In this document: positions 42,901 to 50,024 of the stretch, one piece after another
Layout of the letters: every line of letters starts with the position of its first letter
Position numbering within the stretch: position 1 is the first letter of the stretch
DNA from: Anastatus disparis
Taxonomy: Eukaryota > Arthropoda > Insecta > Hymenoptera > Eupelmidae
Assembly: GCA_017163975.1 (NCBI GenBank)
Contig: JAFFSR010000220.1
Location: forward strand, 10,868,001-10,932,000
DNA: 64,000 nucleotides
Reading direction: 5' to 3'
Made by a program: the position numbers and the translations under genes
Notes under the pieces: generated by a model
What the model was told of the DNA's origin: nothing
The model's database searches: none
The model's input: only the letters and a program-made list of their open reading frames with translations

Positions 42901-45900
42901 TTTTTCTTTTCGTTTCTTCAATCGTTCGCACGTATATACACATATATGCAAGATATAGTTGGTTCTCCGTGCTTGAGTGGTTTTCCCATGTAAGCATGAG
43001 TCATGGAGCGGACGTGGAACGAAAGAAAAACGAAAAGCGAAAATGCGAGAGCTTCGGTTTGCTTGGGTGTCACCATGTGAAATCTTAAAGAATATAAAAG
43101 AACGATTTCACTCCGGATGTGTATGTGTGTGTATCGTAATGCATTTCTTTAGGTATAGGATACACGTTGATTTGTTCACGTGTTACTTTATTTCATGAAT
43201 AGCTAGAATTTTTTAAATATTTGGGTGTATTTGACTATTTAAGTTTTCATATGACGCGTACGAAAACTTAAGTGTATTTAATTATTTTCGAAGGAAAATT
43301 GCATCATACCTTAAACGATTCTTTTATTACATTGAGTAATCCAAATATTCTGACTTTCTTAGTTTACATGACAGTAATAAAACATTTATATACATAAGTT
43401 GATGAAATCTTTAAAACTCTAAAAAACTATTAAGAGTGTAGTAATATTTTAATAAGCATCAAAATTAGAATAATTTTTTTCTTTTACTAAAAATTATTAT
43501 TAAATTTACGATTTATAACTTAATTTATTATAAAGTTTTTTAAGTAACATATTTTAATAACAATATTATTATTTGTGTTTCAGGGAGGAGGTGGTAATAC
43601 CGGTGGCGACGATTCTGACGAAGATACCCAGTGTGCGCTAAGCGAGAACTGGACATTCGAAAAGAAAACGCGTCGCTGGTCACGTGTTTGTGATATAACA
43701 CCTGGTAACGTTGAGCGTCTTCAAGCAATCGCTGGTCAAAATCGTGCTCCTGGTAGCACAGAAGACGACAGTCTGGACGACCGACTAGAACAAGAAGAAG
43801 CAGAAGATACGATGTTGGATACATTACGTTACCGTAGTTTACCACCAGGTCCATTACCTGACGATTTAGGACCACGCTTTCGACGTACTGGTTCTGAACG
43901 TTTACGCGATGGCGCCAAAGCTTTTCTTCGACGTATGGAATCATTGAAATCACGTAGGAGGAAACATCATCACAATCGTGATGGTGTCGTTATAAGTGGT
44001 CCACAAGTTTTAGATGTTTTGTCTATGCAACAAAAGATGAAAGATTTAAATTGCGTTGATGTATCACCGACTGAAGGCTCACCACCAATTTCATTTGCCG
44101 ATCTCTTGCCACCATCACCATTACAACTGCCACCTTCACCGCTTACATTACCCGCATCGCCTTATCACTTGCCACCGTCACCATTGGCCAATACTGCCAG
44201 TCCATTTGGTGATGACTCATCGAGTTATTGTTCAGATGGTTCACAAGGTGGTGGCCCAACACCTACACCTACAAAGACTAAAATAAATAAGGCTAGAAGG
44301 TTTTTACATCGGGGAGCACGCGAGGATCAAGGTGCTCTTAGCGACTCTGAATGTCAACCCACAAGTTGGAGACATCGATACTTCAAAGACGCCAATAGCA
44401 ATAATGCTAAGGTAAATTATTTATGATTTAAATTACTTTTTTAAAACATTTCTTCCTAATTTATAAAAAAAAAAACAAATACCAATTTTAATTGTTATTG
44501 TAAAAAAATTTTATGCGATTCGAAATTTTTAAATTTCAAATTTTATAATCAGGTCTTAGAGTTCGTTACATCGAGTCCTAAGGATTCACCATTGAAAACA
44601 AGCGTGATAAATAGCGCAGCAATTAGCACACGTGGTGGAAGTTTAAATCTAGGCAAAGAATCCCAGCGTTACCGTGACAAATTTTCTACGAGTAGTATGA
44701 AGGAGGACAAAGTTACCGCATTAAAACGCGAAGAAAAGTTCCATAAAAGCTTCCGTCATCATCGAAGCAGCGAGCGTAGCACAGACGAGCCAATCCGTAC
44801 GGAAAAAGTTGTAACAAAAGAAGTAACAGTTTACCGCGCAGATAAAACATCAACAAGGATAAGACATCATATTGCTGTTAACGAAACAACAGCAGGTAGC
44901 CAAGAAAGTAGTTCAACAGTAGCAAGTCGTGATTCTGATCAAGAAGAAGATTCACCGCGTCATAAAGGCAACGTCGTTAGGTGGCATAGTTTCCAACGTG
45001 GTTCGCTTTATCCTGAACCATTAGATCCATTATGCCCAAGGGCAATGGCATCAATGTCTTGCGGACAATTGTTAGTGCTAAGGAAATTAGCTTTACTTAA
45101 ACTTACCGCTTGTATGGAACGTTATTGTCCAACTCATCGTACTGGATGGAATTGGGAGCTACCTAAATTTATCAGAAAAATCAAAACACCTGATTATAAG
45201 GATAAAACTGTCTTTGGTGTACCATTATTATTATCATTACAAAGAACTGGTCAAGCACTACCTAAATGCATTCAAATCGCTTTGAGGTGGTTAAGAGCTA
45301 ATGCTTTAGATCAAGTTGGCATCTTTAGGAAGAGCGGCGTAAGATCACGTATACAAAAATTAAAAGCAATGACTGAAACCCAAGGTGATAATATCAATTT
45401 CGACGGACAACAGGCTTTCGACGTAGCCGATTTGGTCAAACAATACTTTAGGGAATTGCCCGAAGCTTTGCTTACCAATAAATTGTCCGAAACATTCATC
45501 GCTATTTTTCAACGTAAGTAAATACCATAGTTTTAAAGATAAGTTTGAAAAAGAAAAATTTCAATTAAAACTTCTTATGTTGCATTATTTGTAATCGTTG
45601 AATATAATAAGAATTGATCAATTGATAATATCTTATGTTCTTCAATAAAAGAAACAAAAATCGCGCTTAAAGGTCAATGCAGCATTAAAAATAATGATTC
45701 AACATTTCTTTCCCTTTTACAGATGTACCAGGTGATCTTCGTCCCGATGCAGTTCAATGTGTCTTACTCTTACTACCAGATGAGCATCGCGAGGCTTTGG
45801 AAACTTTGCTTGACTTTTTAAATCACGTTGCAAGCAATTCACCATACAATCAAATGACAGCATCGAATCTTGCTGTCTGTTTAGCACCAAGTCTATTCCA

Positions 45901-48900
45901 TTTTAATCATAGTCAAGCAAACGTGTCAAGTAACAGGTCAAATAGTGTATCACCGAGGCGTAGAAAAACAGTTGGTATACCGGATCAACGTGAGTTATCT
46001 GAGAACAAAGCAGCCCACGACTGTCTTCTATACCTTATTAAGACGCATCGTGAGCTGTTTATGGTGAGTCTCCTTATACCTTTACCTCCCCTCTTGCTCT
46101 TTTTCTCTTTCTCTCTCTCTTTTTCTTTCTCCTTTTACTTATATACTCTCCTAAGTAAAGAGAAACGAGTTCGAACAATGCGGAAGCGTTAAAAGGACGA
46201 GAGAGAGAAATATTTTTGCATCGATTTCTTTTGCGACTGAGGGAGATTTCTATCGGTGTATATACGCGGTTCTTTTCGTATGTGAAAGAGAAAGAGAGAT
46301 ACAAAGAGAGAAAGAAAGAAAGAGATTACATTGCGGCGAAATCAGCGTGTACAGAATGGTTGAATGTATCGAAGGAGACGAGTTTTCCTTCTTTCTTCTT
46401 TTCTTTTCTTTCTTTTTTTTTTCTTCTTTGCACCTTTTTTTGCGGCTTGAGAAAGTTTCGTATCGGGCTTCTGGTTGCTTCGTTGTTCCTTGTTATGTAT
46501 TTTGAAATGCTTACAAATGTATATATAGTTGTTTGTCGCGCGATTTAAAGATACATTTCAAGTAGTTTTATGCAATGTATATTATTTTATAATACGTGTT
46601 GTGGCTTAACGTCGGGGAATAAAAAAAAAGTATTTAATTGACAAAAGCTTTGATGATCATCAATGAAAAGAAGAGAAAAGAAACGAACTGGTTTTGTCGT
46701 ATAGAAAATCAATACAGTTCGCGATAATTAATAATACTCGTTTTAATTTTATAAAAACTGGTTCTATTAGCTTTATAATATTTTATTAATTTATTTTAGC
46801 AATTCAAATGAATATTTTCAAAATTATCATTTTACATTTCAAACTTTTATTTGCTTCTCATAATATGAAACGCTTGTTCGTTTATTTGAAAAAAAAGTAA
46901 AAAAAAAAAATAATCGTTGAAATAATGTGTTTACCCTACACGAAGCTTAACGATACGAAGCTTTTTATTTGATGCGTTGTTTATTGAGTTTAACATATTT
47001 TATAATGTGTCTCAGGTATCGTCGGACATGCTGACGCAGTGCCACTTCAATTACATGGAAGAAAGCATTCCTGTCCCGTTGGAAGAGCTTGGATCAGAAC
47101 TCAAACAGGATTGGAGGGGATACTTGTATGCTTGTACTACGGCACTTCTTAAGGAAGGTCGTGAAAAGTAAGGAAAAACAACTTATTTTTTTTTATTTTT
47201 TGATAAAAGAAATTATCTACACTTCAAATATTATTTTATTCTTTTACACGAAGAGTCGTTTCATTAAAACTTATTTATTTTATGTTCAAATACAAAAATG
47301 AAAAAAACATCTTTACTAAAAATTAACTTAATTCATCAACATCAGAACTGGATCAATCCAAATGAAATTCATTCTTTCAATAATAACAAGTTGAAATGAG
47401 ATCATTGTCATTGGATTTCTTAATTAAATTGTAAGAGAAAAAGATAATTACGATACATCTTTTTTATCAACACCTCATTAACTGTGCAAACACATGGCCC
47501 CAAAATAATACTGTACTCATCGATCATAATTACATTTTGATCGCCCCTCCTTTAAAATTTTAAAAATTCATCTTATTTCCTTAAAAGAAGAAAAAAAGGA
47601 AATTACACGTTTTCACTTTTTGTTTTTAAAAAAGTAGGTTAAATGTGATAATATCTTATATTTATTTTTCGTTCTTCAAAAATTTTTGTTCAGGAGCCGT
47701 GGTTGGGTATCAGTTAATAATCCAGCAGATTCAAACGTTGATATGGCGTACAAAAAAGTCGGCGATGGTCACCCATTACGTTTATGGCGCGTTACAACTG
47801 AAGTCGAAGCACCGCCCGAAGAATTGTTACATCGTGTATTGCGTGAACGACACATATGGGATCCACAACTTCTTAAATACAGACAGGTGGCTAAGCTTGA
47901 TACTAACGCTGAGGTATTTCAATATGCTACTGGCAATATGAGCCCACTACCAGCACGTGATTATTGTGTACTCAGGTTAGTAGTTGCATATTTTATAACT
48001 AGATCGATTTACATTTATTATGTAGACAAGATTTTTTTTACGTATCAAACATGAAAAAGTTGATTAAATTTTTTTATTTTAGTTTTTACAATTTTTTTAA
48101 AAATTAATAGGTTTTTATTGTTGATAGTTTTTATAATTTCTGTCGTACATAATTATTGTTATAAAATAAATAAGTTTAATTTTCATTAAATATTTAATAT
48201 TTATAATCCTTAATATTGCAAAAAGTTAAATTAAAATCAATATTTGTTTTACATGCCAGTGATTACTGTGTCCTCAGGTATACAACATAATTTATTACTA
48301 AAAAATTTCTTATTTGTAGATTACAATAAAATTCTTAAAGTAATGAAATGTAAATAAATAATAAAAAAAGCAAATAATTGTGAAATAACAATGAATCAAT
48401 TTTCAAGATTAAAATAAATCGTGAAAATAATTTTATTTAAACATGCGAGCGTTGTTTCACAATTAGAAAGAGAAAAATTGATCTCAATCAGTGCACATTG
48501 TACATATAACTCACGTTGTAATTCAATGAATATTGCGGCATGTTGTAAAACCTATCATATAAATAAAATCTTTGTTTGTTAATTTCGTAGGTGTTGAGAA
48601 TAATTTTATTATGTTATTGACTCTCTTTGTCAATATGAAATATCAAAATACACATAAATTAACAAAACGAATGTACAAATGATTATTTCAAATTACAATA
48701 ACAGTTAGAAATTTGTAATTTAATGACAAATAAAACGTCATTGAAAAAATCACTTTTTTACTTTACAATAATAAATTCAATAAAAACACGTAGTTCCTTA
48801 TATACCCGTCAACAATACTTTTAAAAAAATCGCAATTGAAAACTGAAGAGAAAAAAAACAAACGTTAATATGATTTTGTTTTCTTTTTAGATCATGGCAA

Positions 48901-49838
48901 ACTGATTTACCGAAGAAGGCATGTGTCATAGTCGAGACGTCGGTTGAACATCCGGATGCGCCAGTAATGCTTGGTGGTACGCGCGGTATCGTATTAGCTT
49001 CGCGATATCTCATCGAGCATTGCGGAAGCGGAAAATCACGCATCATGCATCTATCTAGAGTCGACACTAAGTGAGTAATGCAATTTTTACTTTTTTTCTT
49101 CTTTTTTATTGCTATCTGTTCTGCAGTTATCTACTGGCCGTGATGTCAGCGAAGTATAAAAAAGGGTTTATGAAAAGTAACTTATCAGCATTACCTTTAT
49201 AAAACGTATAATTTTAATAAAACTTTATCAATTTTATTTTAAGAAATATTATAACAGTTACTTTAAAATTTAAAAATAGTTTCTAACGTAATCTTTGAAC
49301 ATAATTTTGATTAATTAACATAATTTTTTAACATGATTTTGATTTAGTTATGTAAAATTTAAACAATACAATAAAATTGTTTAAGCATGAAAAAATATGG
49401 ATCCTTTCTACTTAACGTAAAATTTAATAATCAGATAATCTTCTTAAGTTATCAACTCGTGATTCAATCGCGATATATTTTGTTAATTAAAAGTCTCAAA
49501 GTTAGAGTAGTTTAATTCAAACGTTAATTAAAACAATATTAATGAAATTTTTTTAAATCATTATGCCTATTAAACTTCAACGAAATTTCATTAATTAGTA
49601 CTTTCATAATCGGATCAGTTATAAATTTTAATCATTTATTAAAACGTAAATATTTATTAATTAATAATAATTTTTACTTGCATAAAAAATTTGTAAAAAA
49701 CGAATTCCTAATCTTTTTTTCAGGGGTCGTACACCCGAATGGTACAACAAGAGTTACGGTCACATAGCGGCGTTACATCTAAGCAAAATACGCAGTTCAT
49801 TCAAGCATACAACCGATGGTCCAGAAAGCAAAGTCTGA
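7962..49838 (+). CDS. cv-c: Rho GTPase-activating protein with SAM, RhoGAP and START domains (crossveinless-c / DLC family), 5'-partial
   Basis: Spliced coding region of eight visible exons: 7962-8140, 43584-44411, 44553-45513, 45723-46063, 47016-47167, 47694-47975, 48891-49070 and 49724-49838. All have GT-AG borders and compatible phases, giving 1012 residues without a stop. Order in the visible protein: end of a SAM domain (1-45), His-rich stretch, DLC-type linker (61-540) with the conserved DSDED...RWSR block, basic segment (KFIRKIK) before RhoGAP (about 556-765), then START (about 780-1005). The family stimulates GTP hydrolysis on Rho at focal adhesions, cell junctions and the basal membrane and acts in epithelial morphogenesis; START is a presumed lipid-binding fold. 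The arginine finger is present (GIFRKSG, codon 45327-45329). The start codon and first half of SAM lie upstream of the window. Identity is firm from domain order and motif-level resemblance to DLC1; the exact ligand is unknown. Confidence 0.95.
11454..12092. mobile_element. MITE-like element with 13-bp perfect terminal inverted repeats, TTAA-flanked
   Basis: Left end GGTGGCTCAAGCG (11454-11466); the right end is its exact reverse complement (12080-12092). TTAA occurs immediately outside both ends (11450-11453 and 12093-12096), consistent with a 4-bp target duplication as in piggyBac-like transposons, although TA with a slightly longer repeat is also possible. The 639-bp interior has no transposase; the 89-codon open frame at 11695-11964 is not recognisable. 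Non-autonomous. Confidence 0.7.
13319..13369. other. Two adjacent perfect short hairpins
   Basis: CGGAAGC (13319-13325) pairs with GCTTCCG (13333-13339) around a 7-nt loop. Directly after, TAATTGC (13344-13350) pairs with GCAATTA (13363-13369). Paired hairpins within 51 bp could be a structured RNA or chance; no known family is recognised. Confidence 0.3.
18863..18920. repeat. (TA)n microsatellite, about 58 bp
   Basis: An uninterrupted alternating TA tract in the giant intron, the longest complete dinucleotide run in the window and a likely polymorphic locus. Confidence 0.9.
20252..20452 (-). mobile_element. tRNA-derived SINE, copy 1 (full length)
   Basis: Read on the minus strand, it starts with a tRNA-like head. 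The pol III A box TGGCTCATTCGG maps to 20432-20443 and the B box GAGTTCGAATCCC to 20388-20400, with a CGT anticodon-like loop (TTCGTAA) between them. A roughly 110-bp non-tRNA body follows and ends ATAGCGACGTTAAAA in an A-tail (20252-20260). Two relatives occur at 35841-36035 and 62992-63110. The acceptor and T stems do not pair properly, so this is not a functional tRNA. The loop suggests a tRNA-Thr-like ancestor. Confidence 0.85.
35841..36035 (-). mobile_element. tRNA-derived SINE, copy 2 (full length)
   Basis: The same family and orientation as copy 1, with divergent bases throughout. The A box matches at 36016-36027 and the B box at 35972-35984. The CGT anticodon-like loop is kept. The 3' end again reads ATAGCGACGTTAG followed by an A-rich tail (35841-35850). 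Boundaries are approximate; no clear target duplication could be assigned. Confidence 0.85.
38288..38311. repeat. (AT)n microsatellite
   Basis: About 24 bp of alternating AT in the giant intron. Confidence 0.8.
38399..38430. repeat. (GAT)n/(GTT)n trinucleotide repeat
   Basis: A GATGATGACGAT... repeat passes into GTTGTTGT. It is intronic and has no coding frame with support. Confidence 0.7.
42750..42786. repeat. (AG)n microsatellite
   Basis: A GA-repeat tract interrupted by AAAC, in the relatively GC-richer part of the intron about 800 bp before the exon at 43584. GA repeats of this kind are also common in insect promoters (GAF-type sites), but no promoter is demonstrated. Confidence 0.75.
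43584..44411 (+). CDS. cv-c: cv-c exon: DLC linker with conserved WTF/RWSR block and LPPSP heptad repeats
   Basis: Acceptor tttcag at 43578-43583; donor gtaaat at 44412; 276 codons, phase 0 on both sides. The exon opens with a Gly-rich turn and DSDEDTQCALSENWTF...RRWSR, the DLC-family motif directly after SAM. Then follow SERLRDGAKAFLRRMESL and ISGPQVLDVLSMQQKMKDLNCVDVSP, both also DLC-family motifs. Residues 235-269 form imperfect seven-residue repeats (LPPSPLQ, LPPSPLT, LPASPYH, LPPSPLA, NTASPFG), offering several Ser-Pro phosphorylation and proline-motif sites. In vertebrates this linker binds focal-adhesion partners; that function is inferred here. Confidence 0.95.
44106..44210 (+). repeat. 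cv-c: 21-bp coding repeat (LPPSPLx heptads) in the cv-c linker
   Basis: Five successive seven-codon units: LPPSPLQ, LPPSPLT, LPASPYH, LPPSPLA and a degenerate NTASPFG. The codons differ between units (CCA/CCT/CCG, TCA/TCG), so the repeat is old and kept at protein level. Each unit has a Ser-Pro site. Confidence 0.85.
44553..45513 (+). CDS. cv-c: cv-c exon: linker end, polybasic segment and first half of RhoGAP
   Basis: Acceptor ataatcag at 44545-44552; donor gtaagt at 45514; 320 codons plus one base (phase 1 out). The first half is a charged Ser/Thr-rich linker, followed by the family motif VRWHSFQRGSL. Next comes the strongly conserved LRKLALLKLTACMERYCP and GWNWELPKFIRKIK. In DLC1 the basic stretch before RhoGAP binds PI(4,5)P2; conservation suggests the same here. 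RhoGAP begins at VFGVPLLL (residue 556). The catalytic arginine finger is R595 in GIFRKSGV (AGG at 45327-45329). QYFRELPEALLTNKLSETF is the typical RhoGAP B-box region. Confidence 0.96.
45723..46063 (+). CDS. cv-c: cv-c exon: second half of RhoGAP
   Basis: Acceptor cccttttacag at 45712-45722; donor gtgagt at 46064. Two bases complete a His codon, then 113 codons in phase 0. It carries the RhoGAP motifs LLLLPDEHREALETLLDFL and NQMTASNLAVCLAPSLF; the NxxNLAxVxAP-type segment shapes the Rho-binding face. A basic Ser-rich loop (SNRSNSVSPRRRKTVG) follows, as in DLC1. The open frame continues 129 nt past the donor, but that sequence is Phe/Ser low complexity and not homologous. Confidence 0.95.
47016..47167 (+). 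CDS. cv-c: cv-c exon: START domain, N-terminal part
   Basis: Acceptor tgtgtctcag at 47006-47015; donor gtaagg at 47168; 50 codons plus two bases. The encoded segment (SSDMLTQCHFNYMEES...ELGSELKQDWRGYL...LLKEGREK) matches the start of the DLC START domain, where an acidic helix and the LFKEVKEKFKGWV motif begin the lipid-binding fold. The split Lys codon joins in frame to 47694. Confidence 0.93.
47694..47975 (+). CDS. cv-c: cv-c exon: START domain, central part
   Basis: Acceptor tttgttcag at 47685-47693; donor gttagt at 47976. It encodes SRGWVSVNNP...AYKKVGDGHPLRLWR...ERHIWDPQLL...SPLPARDYCVL, the strands and omega loops of the DLC START fold. The last two bases (AG) give Arg with the next exon. 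The final 18 nt (47958-47975) are nearly repeated in the following intron at 48260-48277 with intact splice signals. Confidence 0.94.
48260..48277 (+). CDS. cv-c: Candidate 18-nt cassette microexon of cv-c (duplicated START strand)
   Basis: The sequence TGATTACTGTGTCCTCAG is preceded by a pyrimidine-rich acceptor (tttgttttacatgccag) and followed by donor gtatac. It matches 16 of 18 bases of the end of the previous exon (TGATTATTGTGTACTCAG, 47958-47975). Inclusion between 47975 and 48891 keeps frame and adds Ser-Asp-Tyr-Cys-Val-Leu, so RDYCVL is followed by SDYCVL. Both base differences fall at third codon positions (TAT/TAC, GTA/GTC) and are silent. Use in transcripts is inferred; it could instead be a dead duplication. 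Confidence 0.5.
48891..49070 (+). CDS. cv-c: cv-c exon: START domain, C-terminal part
   Basis: Acceptor ttctttttag at 48881-48890; donor gtgagt at 49071; in frame with 47975 through a split Arg codon. It encodes RSWQTDLPKKACVIVETSVEH..., then RGIVLASRYLIEHCGSGKS...LSRVDT, matching the vertebrate DLC START segment (RTWRTNLPKGAC... and SRYLIEPCGPGKS). It leaves phase 2 to 49724. Confidence 0.95.
49724..49838 (+). CDS. cv-c: cv-c last exon: end of START domain and stop TGA
   Basis: Acceptor ttttttcag at 49715-49723. A split Lys codon, then GRTPEWYNKSYGHIAALHLSKIRSSF (DLC1: GHMPEWYTKSFGHLCAAEVVKIRDSF) forms the long C-terminal START helix. The protein ends HTTDGPESKV with TGA at 49836-49838. The last four residues ESKV fit a class I PDZ-ligand pattern (S-x-hydrophobic), a possible docking tail; this is motif matching only. 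The reading frame stays open beyond the stop. Confidence 0.93.
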
Positions 49839-50024
49839 GATAAGTCTACCGCGCAGCAGTCAGTGCTGCGCGGTATATTGCAGGAACAACAGCAGCAACA
49901 GCAACCTAAGCAACAAGCAACTGTCATTGCAGCTGCAGTTGCCACGGCTATTGATCAAATGAGCGAATGTCAACCGAGCTTACAAGATCCAAGATTTTTA
50001 CGTCCGCCACCGAGCGATCATTAA
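49839..50024 (+). CDS. cv-c: Candidate readthrough extension of cv-c (61 codons then TAA)
   Basis: Downstream of TGA 49836 the same frame is open for 61 codons to TAA 50022-50024. The composition is protein-like and far less AT-rich than the surrounding UTR and introns: DKSTAQQSVLRGILQE, a run of six glutamines, an Ala-rich helix (ATVIAAAVATAI) and a proline-rich end (LRPPPSDH). No splice acceptor starts it independently. It is best explained as translated by readthrough, or as recently lost coding sequence. Hymenoptera studied so far lack selenoproteins, so selenocysteine is unlikely. Confidence 0.5.
   Translation, partial: DKSTAQQSVLRGILQEQQQQQQPKQQATVIAAAVATAIDQMSECQPSLQDPRFLRPPPSDH
49847..49875 (+). 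promoter_or_regulatory. Stem-loop 8 nt after the cv-c stop codon (possible readthrough stimulator)
   Basis: TACCGCGCAGCA (49847-49858) and TGCTGCGCGGTA (49864-49875) form a perfect 12-bp stem around the loop GTCAG. Eight bases separate it from TGA. The stem is GC-rich in a very AT-rich setting. A stable stem about 8 nt downstream of UGA is the known architecture of readthrough-stimulating RNA elements (several RNA viruses; an extended stem-loop also acts in Drosophila headcase). The function here is inferred. Confidence 0.55.

Larger units (their letters stand above)
8141..43583 (+). other. Giant 35.4-kb intron of cv-c
   Basis: Bounded by donor gtaagt at 8141 and acceptor tttcag at 43578-43583, both phase 0. 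No protein-coding exon, rRNA or genuine tRNA is supported in it. It carries one TTAA-flanked inverted-repeat element (11454-12092), two minus-strand SINE copies (20252-20452, 35841-36035), microsatellites and small hairpins. Islands with more GC (about 10380-10740, 41680-42010, 42600-43110) could be enhancers or alternative promoters. The rest is AT-rich, with nothing recognisable. Confidence 0.8.

Noticed and set aside
43540..43953. 137-residue minus-strand ORF
   Set aside because: Antisense shadow of the conserved cv-c linker exon; the plus frame has clear DLC-family homology and splice sites.
44056..44286. His-rich plus-strand ORF in another frame
   Set aside because: Out-of-frame shadow of the Pro/Ser repeat in cv-c.
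47958..48277. The 18-nt copy as a mutually exclusive alternative to the end of the upstream exon
   Set aside because: The only GT in the upstream exon that could serve (47957) would shift the frame; only cassette inclusion keeps it.
49836..49838. TGA as a selenocysteine codon
   Set aside because: Start-related lipid-transfer proteins are not selenoproteins, the hairpin is next to the stop rather than a SECIS in the 3' UTR, and studied Hymenoptera lack selenoproteins.
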